A stretch of DNA of 64,000 nt from Pseudomonas frederiksbergensis (GTDB taxonomy: Bacteria > Pseudomonadota > Gammaproteobacteria > Pseudomonadales > Pseudomonadaceae). Shown piece after piece: positions 28,843 through 37,642 of this stretch. The stretch spans positions 4,090,001 through 4,154,000 of the forward strand of contig NZ_CP017886.1 of assembly GCF_001874645.1 (NCBI RefSeq), read 5' to 3'. The notes beneath the pieces were generated by a model, which saw only the letters and a program-made list of their open reading frames with translations, had not been told where the DNA came from and did no database searches. Positions within the stretch are counted from its first letter, which is position 1. Each line of letters starts with the position of its first letter. The position numbers were made by a program, and so were the translations under genes.

Positions 28843-29751
28843 GTGCGCCAGCGTTATTTAGCCTTGCTCAGCGTGTTTGCCAGCCTTCCTGCGATGGCGC
28901 TCACTTTCCAGACGCGTCTGGAGAGCATCGAGTGGACGGTCGAAGGCGACAAGTTCGAATGCCGCCTGACCCAACCGATTGCTGATTTCGGCTCGGGCGA
29001 GTTCGTGCGACGAGCAGGCGAGCAGGCAACCTTTCGTCTGAAGGCCTACAACCCGATGATCGCCGGTGGTTCGGCGACGTTGCTGGCCGCCGAGGCGCCT
29101 TGGCAACCGGGGCGCGGCGATATCAATCTGGGTTCGGTCAAAGTCGGCAGCGGTGATGTGCTGTTCAACAGTTCGCAACTCCAGGCCGGACGCCTTATCG
29201 GTGGTTTGATGGACGGTCGCAGTCCGCTGATTCGCCATTATTCGCGCGATGGCGGTGTGTCGGAAGTTCGTTTGCTGCCGGTCAGTTTCAGCAAGGCCTA
29301 CGCCGATTATCAGGCGTGTGTCGCCAAGTTGTTGCCGATGAATTACGAGCAGGTGAAGCAGGCTGAGGTTGGTTTTCCTGGTGGTGGTATCGATCTGGAC
29401 GCGCAAGCCAAAGCCAAGCTGCAGGTCATGCTGAGCTTCATGAAGGCCGACCCGACGGTCAATCACATCGAACTCGACGGCCATTCCGATAACAGCGGCA
29501 ATCGCCTGACCAATCGTGATCTGTCCCGGCGCAGAGCGCTGGCGGTGATGGACTTCTTCAAGGCCAATGGCGTTCAAGAATCACAGATCACGATGCGTTT
29601 TCACGGCGAACGTTATCCGTTGGCCCCTAACACCAACACCGCCAATCGGGCCAGGAATCGCCGGGTCAACGTTCATCTCGAGCGCGTTGCACCTACCGAC
29701 AAACCGGCTCCGCAAGTCAGCTCGGCAAGCGGTGCCGCGACGACCTCCTGA
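28843..29751 (+). CDS. motY: sodium-type flagellar stator accessory protein MotY
   Basis: 302 residues from GTG 28843 (MRQRYLALLSVFA), with TGGAG upstream; a GTG at 28831 is an alternative. Signal peptide, an N-terminal MotY domain that anchors stators to the motor ring, and a C-terminal OmpA-like peptidoglycan-binding domain (about 175-280, HIELDGHSDNSGNRLTNRDLSRRRA). It resembles P. aeruginosa MotY (next to pyrC and argG there as well). Probably expressed with flagellar genes through the sigma-28 promoter. Confidence 0.9.
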   Translation: MRQRYLALLSVFASLPAMALTFQTRLESIEWTVEGDKFECRLTQPIADFGSGEFVRRAGEQATFRLKAYNPMIAGGSATLLAAEAPWQPGRGDINLGSVKVGSGDVLFNSSQLQAGRLIGGLMDGRSPLIRHYSRDGGVSEVRLLPVSFSKAYADYQACVAKLLPMNYEQVKQAEVGFPGGGIDLDAQAKAKLQVMLSFMKADPTVNHIELDGHSDNSGNRLTNRDLSRRRALAVMDFFKANGVQESQITMRFHGERYPLAPNTNTANRARNRRVNVHLERVAPTDKPAPQVSSASGAATTS

Positions 29752-29763
29752 ACCGGCTGAAAT

Positions 29764-29821
29764 CGTCGCTCGCTCGACATAATCTGTCGCTTCATCATCA
29801 TAAGCTGTCGCGCCTCTGTAA
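29764..29821 (+). promoter_or_regulatory. three tandem ArgR-type half-sites upstream of argG
   Basis: CGTCGC-N8-CA at 29764, TGTCGC-N8-CA at 29785 and TGTCGC-N8-AA at 29806 lie at exactly 21-base intervals, matching the TGTCGC-N8-AA-N5 repeat of Pseudomonas ArgR sites. The last ends 59 bases before the argG ATG. Confidence 0.65.
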
Positions 29822-29880
29822 TTTATCCTCTCGCAGCGGTAGACTTCTTGGCTTTCCGTAGAACCCCGTGGAGTGATGGC

Positions 29881-31098
29881 ATGGCGGACGTAAACAAGGT
29901 CGTTCTGGCGTATTCCGGCGGCCTGGACACTTCGGTGATCCTCAAGTGGCTGCAGGATACTTATAACTGTGAAGTGGTGACCTTTACCGCTGACCTGGGT
30001 CAGGGTGAAGAGGTCGAGCCGGCCCGCGCCAAGGCACAAGCCATGGGCGTAAAAGAAATCTACATCGACGATCTGCGCGAAGAATTCGTGCGTGATTTCG
30101 TTTTCCCGATGTTCCGCGCCAACACCGTTTACGAAGGCGAGTACTTGCTGGGTACTTCCATCGCTCGTCCGTTGATCGCCAAACGCCTGATCGAAATCGC
30201 CAACGAAACCGGTGCTGACGCCATTTCCCACGGCGCGACCGGCAAGGGCAACGACCAGGTTCGTTTCGAACTGGGCGCTTATGCACTCAAGCCAGGCGTG
30301 AAAGTAATCGCCCCTTGGCGCGAGTGGGACCTGCTGTCCCGCGAGAAGCTGATGGATTATGCCGCGAAGCACGCGATCCCGATCGAACGTCACGGCAAGA
30401 AAAAATCTCCGTACTCGATGGATGCCAACCTGCTGCACATCTCTTATGAAGGTGGCGTGCTGGAAGACACCTGGACCGAGCACGAAGAAGACATGTGGCG
30501 CTGGACGGTCTCCCCGGAGAACGCTCCCGACAAGCCGCAGTATCTGGAGCTGACTTATCGCAACGGCGATATCGTTGCACTGGACGGCGTCGAAATGACC
30601 CCGGCTACCGTGTTGGCGACCCTGAACCGTATCGGTGGCGAACACGGTATCGGCCGTCTGGATATTGTCGAGAACCGCTACGTGGGCATGAAGTCCCGTG
30701 GTTGCTACGAAACACCTGGCGGCACCATCATGCTGCGTGCTCACCGGGCGATCGAATCGATCACTCTGGACCGCGAAGTGGCTCACCTCAAAGACGAGCT
30801 GATGCCGAAATACGCCAGTCTGATCTACACCGGTTACTGGTGGAGCCCTGAGCGTCTGATGCTGCAACAGATGATCGATGCTTCCCAGGCGCATGTAAAC
30901 GGCGTGGTTCGTCTGAAACTGTACAAGGGCAACGTGATCGTCACCGGTCGCAAGTCTGATGAGTCGTTGTTCGACGCCAACATTGCCACCTTCGAAGAAG
31001 ATGGCGGCGCCTACAATCAGGCTGATGCCGCTGGCTTCATCAAGCTGAACGCTCTGCGTATGCGCATCGCCGCAAACAAAGGCCGCAAGCTGTTCTGA
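29881..31098 (+). CDS. argG: argininosuccinate synthase
   Basis: 405 residues from ATG 29881. The ATP PP-loop motif [11 protein letters not shown] is at the N-terminus; [15 protein letters not shown] and the citrulline/aspartate-binding [12 protein letters not shown] are present. It joins citrulline and aspartate to argininosuccinate. Together with argF in this window it forms part of arginine synthesis; candidate ArgR sites upstream fit. Confidence 0.95.
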   Translation: MADVNKVVLAYSGGLDTSVILKWLQDTYNCEVVTFTADLGQGEEVEPARAKAQAMGVKEIYIDDLREEFVRDFVFPMFRANTVYEGEYLLGTSIARPLIAKRLIEIANETGADAISHGATGKGNDQVRFELGAYALKPGVKVIAPWREWDLLSREKLMDYAAKHAIPIERHGKKKSPYSMDANLLHISYEGGVLEDTWTEHEEDMWRWTVSPENAPDKPQYLELTYRNGDIVALDGVEMTPATVLATLNRIGGEHGIGRLDIVENRYVGMKSRGCYETPGGTIMLRAHRAIESITLDREVAHLKDELMPKYASLIYTGYWWSPERLMLQQMIDASQAHVNGVVRLKLYKGNVIVTGRKSDESLFDANIATFEEDGGAYNQADAAGFIKLNALRMRIAANKGRKLF

Positions 31099-31117
31099 TG
31101 CTGTTGGCATGATCAGC

Positions 31118-31150
31118 CATTGTGGCCCCGTTTGTAATGGGGCCACAATG
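31118..31150 (+). terminator. hairpin after argG
   Basis: Perfect 12-base stem CATTGTGGCCCC / GGGGCCACAATG with a 9-base loop, 20 bases after the argG stop. No T-run follows, so it may be a weak terminator. Confidence 0.6.
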
Positions 31151-31295
31151 TGATCGAAGAAATCGTGTGTGGATGTTTGTCTCCTGAATCTGCGTCACTA
31201 AGTCCGGTGGCTTTGACCTCCTGGATTGTCTGTACCTCCTTTCTGTTCTGTCGGTGTCAGAGACTATTTGCCCGGCCACTGATACAGGGTGGGTG

Positions 31296-32003
31296 TCAGT
31301 GCTGGCTGACGACGGTCATCGCCAGCGTGCTCAAGTTATAAATCATGTAAAAAGACTCTTTGGACTCTTTGGACTCTTTGGCTTTTGCATCTGATTTTTT
31401 GAGTGCTCTTTCGTTAATCAGATGTTCCGACTCGTCGCTCGTCAGAAAGATGATCATGTCACGGTGGTGGTGTTTCCTTAAATAGAGAGTGCTCATCAAA
31501 CTGTCGAAATCTTTCTTTTTACGAATCCACCGTGTATCAATGATTTGCATGCCGTATATCGATATCGACGCAGGTAAAGACACTTGGTGTTGGCTCGACA
31601 GGTTCGCGATGAGTGTTATATAGGCGGGTGGCGCGGGCGCGCTCTGGAGTAGATAGTCGGGTTTACCGCCTTTGATTGAAATCGGTTGATTGTCCTCCTC
31701 AACAGAGTCGTTGGTGGCGGTGTTTCTGTTTTTTTGGGGTCGAGCAGCATCGTCGATGACTTTTACAAATTGCTTGCTCTTTTGAAAGTCAGAAGGTGCA
31801 TACAGTGATTTGTAGTTAAGGTTTAGCGTGATAAAAAATAGAAAGAGCAGGTAAAAAGGGAAGCTGATCAGGAACCAGATGTAAGTCTGGCGCTCCTCGT
31901 TGTCAAGGAAGGGTAGCGATAGGGCCGCCGAGGTTTCGGAGAGTGTCGCAAATATCGCAATTATGGTCATCGGGTTGGATATTTTTTTTTGAGTTTTTTT
32001 CAT
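31296..32003 (-). CDS. unknown protein with N-terminal two-helix membrane module, AT-rich gene
   Basis: 235 residues. Two hydrophobic stretches near the start (about 10-30, then 42-62; YIWFLISFPFYLLFLFFITLNLNYKSLYAPSDF) recall a membrane module seen at the N-terminus of many unrelated bacterial proteins, followed by a polar region and a C-terminal part (about 125-235) I cannot assign. A tandem nine-base repeat (GACTCTTTG x3, 31356-31382) gives KESKESKES near the C-terminus. The gene is AT-rich compared with its neighbours and suggests horizontal gain. ATG 32003 has only a weak ribosome site. Function unknown. Confidence 0.6.
   Translation of the reverse strand: MKKTQKKISNPMTIIAIFATLSETSAALSLPFLDNEERQTYIWFLISFPFYLLFLFFITLNLNYKSLYAPSDFQKSKQFVKVIDDAARPQKNRNTATNDSVEEDNQPISIKGGKPDYLLQSAPAPPAYITLIANLSSQHQVSLPASISIYGMQIIDTRWIRKKKDFDSLMSTLYLRKHHHRDMIIFLTSDESEHLINERALKKSDAKAKESKESKESFYMIYNLSTLAMTVVSQH
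31356..31382. repeat. tandem 9-base repeat inside the unknown gene
   Basis: Three copies of GACTCTTTG in a row, in frame (Lys-Glu-Ser), so copy number could vary between strains without a frameshift. Confidence 0.8.
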
Positions 32004-32487
32004 TTTTATTGCTCGTTAAGTAGAGTTCTATAGTGGGTTCCTTGTGGGCGAAAATGTTAAGTAATAGTTATTGTCTGGTATCAATCAATGGCTGTTTGTA
32101 AGGGAGTTGTAGATCGGTCTGCTTTGCAGTTTTATCACTGTTTTAAACGGATCAATAGCTTTCTTTTGGTGTGATTTATGTAAGGGGGGGCGAGAGTTGG
32201 TTGTTTTTTGACAGTGGGTTCATGTTCCAGATTGGCCGGGATGGAGTGTGTATTGTCAGCGTGTTTTTTTGATGTCCGCTGAAGAAAGCAGTTGATCGGA
32301 GGAGGGTAAAGCCTCGAGTAAACTTTAAGCGACATTGTTTTTTATGAAAACCTGTAGGGGGAATCCTTGTTGTTTGTAGGGATTGTCTCTCGGTGCGGGT
32401 GGTTGGGGTGGGCAGCATCCCAAGGTCGAAACGACTACGCTATTGTGCGGTCTCTAAAAATTCGAACAGCGAAAATTGGACTTGCCC
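32004..32487. other. AT-rich non-coding stretch before the response regulator
   Basis: 484 bases of lower GC than the rest. Short frames here have poor codon use, and I do not accept them. Promoters for the divergent genes must lie here, but I cannot place them. Confidence 0.5.
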
Positions 32488-33114
32488 ATGAATAAAGTGC
32501 TGATCGTGGATGATCACCCCGTCATTCGTCTTGCTGTACGTATGCTAATGGAGCGTCATGGCTACGAAGTCATTGCCGAAACGGACAATGGTGTAGATGC
32601 CCTGCAACTTGCCCGCGAACAGATGCCGGATATCGTGATACTGGATATTGGTATTCCGAAACTGGATGGCCTGGAAGTTATTGCACGCTTGACCTCGACC
32701 ACCATGCCTTTGAAAGTGCTGGTCTTGACGTCGCAGGCCCCCGGTCACTTTTCAATGCGTTGCATGCAGGCAGGGGCAGCCGGGTATGTCTGTAAGCAGC
32801 AGGACCTCACCGAGCTGCTCAGTGCAATCAAGGCTGTATTGTCCGGGTATAGCTATTTTCCGAATCAAGCCTTGCACTCGGTTCGCTCAAGTTTGGGGAA
32901 TGCGAGTGAAGCAGACATGGTGGATCGTCTGTCTGGAAGGGAGATGATGGTTTTACAACAGTTGGCCCGAGGCAAGACCAACAAGGAAATTGCCGATGGA
33001 ATGTTCCTCAGCAATAAAACCGTCAGTACTTACAAAACGCGTCTGCTATTAAAACTCAATGCTCGCTCGCTGGTAGACCTGATCGAGCTTGCGCAGCGTA
33101 ATGGTCTGGTTTGA
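32488..33114 (+). CDS. NarL/FixJ family response regulator
   Basis: 208 residues from ATG 32488. Receiver with acidic pair DD (8-9), phospho-acceptor Asp53 and Lys in VCKQQDL; a C-terminal LuxR-type helix-turn-helix (LSGREMMVLQQLARGKTNKEIADGMFLSNKTVSTYKTRLLLKL). Strongly like the EvgA/BvgA/ErdR branch of pseudomonads. No sensor kinase is adjacent. It may answer to a hybrid kinase elsewhere. Targets are unknown. Confidence 0.88.
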   Translation: MNKVLIVDDHPVIRLAVRMLMERHGYEVIAETDNGVDALQLAREQMPDIVILDIGIPKLDGLEVIARLTSTTMPLKVLVLTSQAPGHFSMRCMQAGAAGYVCKQQDLTELLSAIKAVLSGYSYFPNQALHSVRSSLGNASEADMVDRLSGREMMVLQQLARGKTNKEIADGMFLSNKTVSTYKTRLLLKLNARSLVDLIELAQRNGLV

Positions 33115-33270
33115 ATCGCTCGGGGCGAGCAGTGCTTTGCGCATGGAAAGCGCTTGAAGGTAAGCGAAGTCTGGTCGGATTTTGAGTCGCAGGATGGCTT
33201 GCCCTGATGTCCCGGCCGCTCTGGACTCATTGAATCAGAGGGCATTGCCCAGCGGCTGAGGGCTTGGTGA

Positions 33271-33294
33271 AAAGCCTCCATTTCGGGAGGCTTT
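33271..33294 (+). terminator. terminator-like hairpin after the response regulator
   Basis: AAAGCCTCC / ATTTC / GGGAGGCTTT; it could also end the small minus-strand gene at 33301. Confidence 0.7.
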
Positions 33295-33300
33295 CAGGTG

Positions 33301-33483
33301 TTAAAGATCAAAATCGTAATCGTCGGCTATTTGCTTTTGCAAGCGGCGCTCCTCCAGGAGATTATCGATGGTGCGACGTTTGCTCAGGTTGGTCTTCGCT
33401 ACCTCTACCACAGGCTCGGCATCATCGGCTTCAACAGAGATGAAGTCGTCTTCTGTGTCCAGTTGTTCTTTGCCAGTGCTCAT
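33301..33483 (-). CDS. small acidic protein, PA3496 family
   Basis: 60 residues with an acidic N-terminal half and a charged helical C-terminus (SKRRTIDNLLEERRLQKQIADDYDFDL). It lies beside nth as PA3496 does in P. aeruginosa, and this family has been named a putative envelope-integrity protein. No signal peptide is present, so the envelope role is unclear from the sequence. Confidence 0.8.
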   Translation of the reverse strand: MSTGKEQLDTEDDFISVEADDAEPVVEVAKTNLSKRRTIDNLLEERRLQKQIADDYDFDL

Positions 33484-33590
33484 AAGGTTAACTCCAGGCT
33501 AAGACTGCCATTGGCGCCTCTTATATCGACATTCTCCCGGCGGGTAAAAAAGATTTTTTCAATCGGTCAATCAATAAAAGCAATAGAACC

Positions 33591-34229
33591 TCAATCGTCA
33601 GAGGTCTTTTGCTTGTATTCGCACAGGTCTTCGATTCGACAGCTGCCGCAGCGGGGCTTGCGAGCCAGGCAAACATAGCGCCCGTGGAGGATGAGCCAGT
33701 GATGGGAGTCGAGCAAAAACTCTTTGGGTACAAACTTCATCAGTTTCTGTTCCACCTCGACGACATTCTTGCCTGGCGCTAACCCTGTGCGGTTGCTGAC
33801 ACGGAAAATATGCGTGTCAACGGCCATGGTCAACTGACGAAAAGCCGTGTTGAGCACCACGTTTGCGGTCTTTCTACCTACCCCGGGCAGCGCTTCCAGT
33901 TCCTCGCGGGTTTGCGGTACTTCGCCACCATGATGTTCTTCCAGCATTCGGCAGGTTTCGATGACATTCCTGGCCTTGCTGTTGAACAGGCCGATGGTCT
34001 TGATGTAGTCGGACAATCCTTCTACACCCAGCGCATAAATCGCTGCCGGGGTATTGGCCACCGGAAACAGCTTGGCGGTGGCCTTGTTGACGCCCACGTC
34101 AGTGGATTGCGCGGAAAGGATCACGGCGATCAGCAATTCGAAGGGCGATGAGTAGGCCAGTTCGGTTTTCGGTTCTGGATTGTCTTCGTGAAGCCGGCGG
34201 AAAATTTCCAGGCGTTTTGCGGCATTCAT
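33591..34229 (-). CDS. nth: endonuclease III
   Basis: 212 residues. Helix-hairpin-helix LPGVGRKTANVVL with the catalytic Lys, catalytic Asp in VDTHIFRVSNR, and the C-terminal [4Fe-4S] cluster CLARKPRCGSCRIEDLC. It removes oxidised pyrimidines. It is the last gene of the rnf operon, 24 bases after rnfE, as in many gamma-proteobacteria. Confidence 0.95.
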   Translation of the reverse strand: MNAAKRLEIFRRLHEDNPEPKTELAYSSPFELLIAVILSAQSTDVGVNKATAKLFPVANTPAAIYALGVEGLSDYIKTIGLFNSKARNVIETCRMLEEHHGGEVPQTREELEALPGVGRKTANVVLNTAFRQLTMAVDTHIFRVSNRTGLAPGKNVVEVEQKLMKFVPKEFLLDSHHWLILHGRYVCLARKPRCGSCRIEDLCEYKQKTSDD

Positions 34230-34253
34230 GAGTAGAGCAGTTCCTTGAGGCGG

Positions 34254-34844
34254 TCAATGTGAGGTTGAGGCACCAGGCCAGGCTTGTTTGGCGGCTATGA
34301 GCAGTCCCAGCAGGATAAACCCACCGGGGGCGAGGATGGTCAGTCGTATGCCGCCGTCAGCGGCAAACAGCCAGCCTTGCCCGTTAGCGTCGGCAAACCC
34401 GGTCAACCAGGACAGATGGCTGGCGAATGACCCATTGCCAATCCCTTCACGCAACACACCCAGAGCAACCATTAGCCCAATAAACAGGCCGGACTGGCGA
34501 ACCCGCTCCATCATTCTTGCCTGGGTGAAAAAGCCGCTGTGCTCCAGCGCAACGCATTGCAGAGCAATCAGGCCTGCATAAATTCCCAACTGCTGATGCA
34601 GTTCAAAGGCCCAGGCCTGCAATGCCAATGTTGCGAGGCTGGTCAATGTGGCGGCGAGCGCAATACTGGTGATCAACTGCATGGACGGGACGAGCCGCGG
34701 CCGCAATATGCTCATCTTCAAGCCGTAAACACCGATGACCAGCAGCGACAGCAGCGACAGGCTCAAGGCTTTTACCAAGGAGTCGCTGGCGCCGATCAAC
34801 GGGGTCAGTATCAGAGAGTTCTGCAGCATCGAGGAGTTATTCAT
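34254..34844 (-). CDS. rnfE: RnfE-like membrane subunit, one of two cluster cysteines missing
   Basis: 196 residues, about six membrane helices. It aligns with RnfE/RsxE by eye: NNSSMLQNS(L) at the start, WAFELHQQLGIYAGLIALQC, VLREGIGNGSF, LAPGGFILLGLLIA. In RnfE a cysteine follows LLGL near residue 14; here it is Thr14 (LILTPLIG). The second cysteine (about 97, ALQC) is kept. These residues hold the membrane [2Fe-2S] centre shared with RnfA, so the usual electron path is in doubt. Overlaps rnfG as ATGA. Confidence 0.82.
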   Translation of the reverse strand: MNNSSMLQNSLILTPLIGASDSLVKALSLSLLSLLVIGVYGLKMSILRPRLVPSMQLITSIALAATLTSLATLALQAWAFELHQQLGIYAGLIALQCVALEHSGFFTQARMMERVRQSGLFIGLMVALGVLREGIGNGSFASHLSWLTGFADANGQGWLFAADGGIRLTILAPGGFILLGLLIAAKQAWPGASTSH

Positions 34845-35446
34845 TGTCCGCTCCCGATCAGTTGTGGCTGATGTTCGTCGAAATAGCGTAACGCATCATG
34901 GATCGCGCTGATCACCGCCCTGGAAGTGACGGTTGCGCCGACCAACTGGTCGAATTGCCCCTGATCTTTTTTCAGTGCCCAGCCACTGTCACCAGGGTCG
35001 TTGCGCGACTTGCCGAAAAAGCCCTGAAGCCAGGGATTGGGCTGGTCGGCGATTTTCCCTCCCAGCCCCGGTGTTTCCGATTGCTTGAGGGTTTTGACCC
35101 CCAGCAGCTTGCCGTTGATGTCGATCACGATCAGCAGCTCGATCGCGTTTTCGTAACCCGTCACCTGGCTGCGTAATATCACTGCGCTGGGTTTTCCCCC
35201 AGCTGTCGCCAGGTAACCGCCCAGCAATGTGCTGTTGCTCAGCGCGATATCCTTGAGTTCGAGTGGCTGGTCCAATGGCTGATTGTCGTAGCTGCCGGCT
35301 GGCAGCATGTCGAACAGTTTGCGGCTCTCGATCAAGCGCTGTTCGGCCGAGACGTGTGGCGCAGAGGCGTGTTGCAGGAAAAATGTCGCACCTACGCCCA
35401 AACCGGCCACGACTACCAGAATCAGCACACTGAGATTGCGGTTCAT
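34841..35446 (-). CDS. rnfG: RnfG-like FMN-binding subunit
   Basis: 201 residues. One N-terminal helix, then a periplasmic FMN-binding domain with GLGGKIADQPNPWLQGFFG and the flavinylation motif LVGATVTS (FMN expected on Thr172). The flavin site therefore looks intact, unlike the RnfA/E cluster. Overlaps rnfD (35443-35446) and rnfE. Confidence 0.87.
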   Translation of the reverse strand: MNRNLSVLILVVVAGLGVGATFFLQHASAPHVSAEQRLIESRKLFDMLPAGSYDNQPLDQPLELKDIALSNSTLLGGYLATAGGKPSAVILRSQVTGYENAIELLIVIDINGKLLGVKTLKQSETPGLGGKIADQPNPWLQGFFGKSRNDPGDSGWALKKDQGQFDQLVGATVTSRAVISAIHDALRYFDEHQPQLIGSGQ

Positions 35447-36447
35447 GGCGTACGAGGCTCTGGTTGTGCAGCAGCGAGGCGTTCCAGGGCCGGTACGCAG
35501 AGATTCATCAGCAGCACCGCAAAGGCCACCCCGTCGGGATAACCGCCCCAGGTTCGTATCAGGTAGGTCAGCAGGCCGACGCCCGCGCCGAACATCAGGC
35601 GGGCTTTAGGGCTCTTCGCTCCGGACACCGGTTCGGTCACGATAAAAAATGCCCCGAGCATGCTCGCGCCCGTCAGCAAGTGAAAGAGCGGGGAGCCGTG
35701 GGAGTCCGAACCCGAGCCATTCCAGCACAGCAGACTGATGACGAACAGACTACCGAGCATACCGGCCGGTGCATGCCAGCTGAACACCCGCTGCTGTAAC
35801 AGAAATGCGCCGCCCGCGAGAAAGGCCAGGTTCACCCATTCAATACCCTTGCCGCCAAAGTGGCCAAACGCCGGGCTGCCGGCGAAGAGTTCGTCCATGG
35901 TCAGGCTTTTATTGATTCGCAGACTGTCCAGGGCCGTGGCCGTCACCCAGGCGTCCGGCTGCTCGGCACCGCTGAAATTGAAACCGAAAATCTGTTGCAG
36001 GCCGGTGAGCAGGTTCATCCCGGGAGACGTTGGCCAGTGGGTCATCTGTCGTGGGAAACACACCAGCACCAGCGCAAAACCGAGCATGGCCGGATTGAAC
36101 GGGTTTTTGCCAACGCCACCATAAAGGTGCTTGCCGAAAAACATCGCAAAAGCTGCAGCGTTGACCGTCAGCCACCACGGGCAGTAAGGCGGCAATGCCA
36201 GTGCCAGCAAGGTGGCACTGACCAACGCACTGCCATCGCTCAACGATGGCTTGAGCGGGTACTTGCGCAAGCGCAGCACTACCGCTTCAACCGCCAACGC
36301 GCTGCCGCAGGCCAGCAGCAGGTTGATCAGAACCCCCCAACCAAATAACCAGAACAACACCAGCATCCCCGGCACGGTGGCCAGTAACACCCGCTTCATC
36401 GCCTGTTGCAGGCGATCGTCGACCGGCTCAAGGGGCGACATAGGCAT
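35443..36447 (-). CDS. rnfD: RnfD-like membrane subunit
   Basis: 334 residues with about ten membrane helices. [26 protein letters not shown] is typical for RnfD/NqrB. The covalent-FMN threonine is probably Thr171 in WVTATALDS, a variant of the usual S-G/A-A-T motif, so flavin attachment is likely but not certain. It carries ions and electrons across the inner membrane in standard Rnf. It overlaps rnfB by about 14-20 bases (start 36447 or 36441). Confidence 0.85.
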   Translation of the reverse strand: MPMSPLEPVDDRLQQAMKRVLLATVPGMLVLFWLFGWGVLINLLLACGSALAVEAVVLRLRKYPLKPSLSDGSALVSATLLALALPPYCPWWLTVNAAAFAMFFGKHLYGGVGKNPFNPAMLGFALVLVCFPRQMTHWPTSPGMNLLTGLQQIFGFNFSGAEQPDAWVTATALDSLRINKSLTMDELFAGSPAFGHFGGKGIEWVNLAFLAGGAFLLQQRVFSWHAPAGMLGSLFVISLLCWNGSGSDSHGSPLFHLLTGASMLGAFFIVTEPVSGAKSPKARLMFGAGVGLLTYLIRTWGGYPDGVAFAVLLMNLCVPALERLAAAQPEPRTP

Positions 36448-37642
36448 TCACCTTGCGCTCGGCTTCGCTAAGCCTTTCGCGGGCCTTGGCCAAGAGTTCC
36501 GCGGGCGTATCAAGGTGTCGCTCGAGTTTGCTGACGTCGGCGCGGGCATAAGCCATTTCGGTTTTCAGTTGCCGCAGTTGAGAGTCGATGGGGCGTTTTT
36601 CGACGCGTACCAGATCGGGTGCTGGTTTTTCGCTGGCGCCTTCGGCATCGTGCAGCGCCTGTTCCGCTTGAGCCAGGGCTGCGCTGAGTGCTTCCAGTTG
36701 CTCGGTGGGGGCTTCGCTGGTCTGGGCTTTTTTTAGTTCGGCGCGGCGCATTGCCAGTTGGATTTTGGCGCGTTTGAGTTCGGCGTCGTTGGCGGGTGCT
36801 GTCGGTTGTACGGGAACCATCGGCGCAATGCTTTCGAGTTGTGCCAGGGTCTGCTCGGCGGCTTCGAATTGCTGCTGCAAAATGATCAGTTGGGACTGTT
36901 GTTCGAAGGTCGGTGGATGCCCGAATGCCTTCAGTGATTTGTTCAGTTGCGCGCGGCTCATCGCCACATCGATCTTGGCTTTTTTCAGCGCGGCATCGGC
37001 GGCAGCGGTTTTTTGTGCCTGGACCCGGGCAATAGCCCCCTGTAGTGGATTATTGCTGGTTTCGCTGTGTTGTGCGGCTTTTTGCGCACGGGCCAGTCGT
37101 TCGGCGTGTTTTTGCTCTTCCTCACGACGCAGACGCGCATTGCGCTGTTCAAAGCGCTGTCGGGCGTGATTACGCTTGGCGGTGCGTGCTTGCTGTTCTT
37201 CGAGCGTGAAGGCCAGACCACCGACTACCGGTAGCACGTTTGCCGAGGGCAATGGATGCATTTCGATGCAGTCCACCGGGCAGGGCGCTATGCACAGATC
37301 ACAGCCGGTGCATTCGTCGATGATCACCGTGTGCATCAGTTTTGCCGCGCCGACAATCGCGTCTATCGGGCAGGCCTGAATGCACTTGGTGCAGCCGATG
37401 CATTCGGCTTCGCGGATAAACGCAATTTGTGCCGGTGCCGAACCACGGCTGACGTCGAGTTCCAGAACCGGGACTTTCAGCAGCTCGGCCAGCCCCGAAA
37501 TGGTCTCGTTACCGCCCGGCGGGCACTTGTTGATCGCCTCGCCGCTGGCAATGCCTTCAGCGTAGGGCTTGCATCCGGGGTGGCCGCACTTGCCGCATTG
37601 GGTCTGCGGCAGAAGGGCGTCGATACGTTGAATCAGACTCAT
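36428..37642 (-). CDS. rnfB: RnfB-like iron-sulfur protein without membrane anchor, with long RnfC-like repeat tail
   Basis: 404 residues. It begins directly at the Fes domain ([21 protein letters not shown], Cys16, 19, 24, 40), lacking the hydrophobic N-terminal helix of standard RnfB. Two [4Fe-4S] ferredoxin motifs follow (Cys81-91 and Cys111-121). From residue 147 on there is a charged tail with a coiled coil and three degenerate repeats (about 219-238, 289-308, 357-376; L-K-x-A-K-I-x-x-A-M-x-R-A-x-L-x-K). Such repeats belong to the C-terminus of RnfC. It overlaps rnfA (ATGA) and rnfD. Confidence 0.85.
   Translation of the reverse strand: MSLIQRIDALLPQTQCGKCGHPGCKPYAEGIASGEAINKCPPGGNETISGLAELLKVPVLELDVSRGSAPAQIAFIREAECIGCTKCIQACPIDAIVGAAKLMHTVIIDECTGCDLCIAPCPVDCIEMHPLPSANVLPVVGGLAFTLEEQQARTAKRNHARQRFEQRNARLRREEEQKHAERLARAQKAAQHSETSNNPLQGAIARVQAQKTAAADAALKKAKIDVAMSRAQLNKSLKAFGHPPTFEQQSQLIILQQQFEAAEQTLAQLESIAPMVPVQPTAPANDAELKRAKIQLAMRRAELKKAQTSEAPTEQLEALSAALAQAEQALHDAEGASEKPAPDLVRVEKRPIDSQLRQLKTEMAYARADVSKLERHLDTPAELLAKARERLSEAERKVNAYVAP

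Noticed and set aside
29581..31146. 521-codon minus-strand frame over argG
   Set aside because: Antisense shadow of argG; no family features.
32135..32418. Two short minus-strand frames in the AT-rich region
   Set aside because: Poor codon use, no ribosome site, no protein features.
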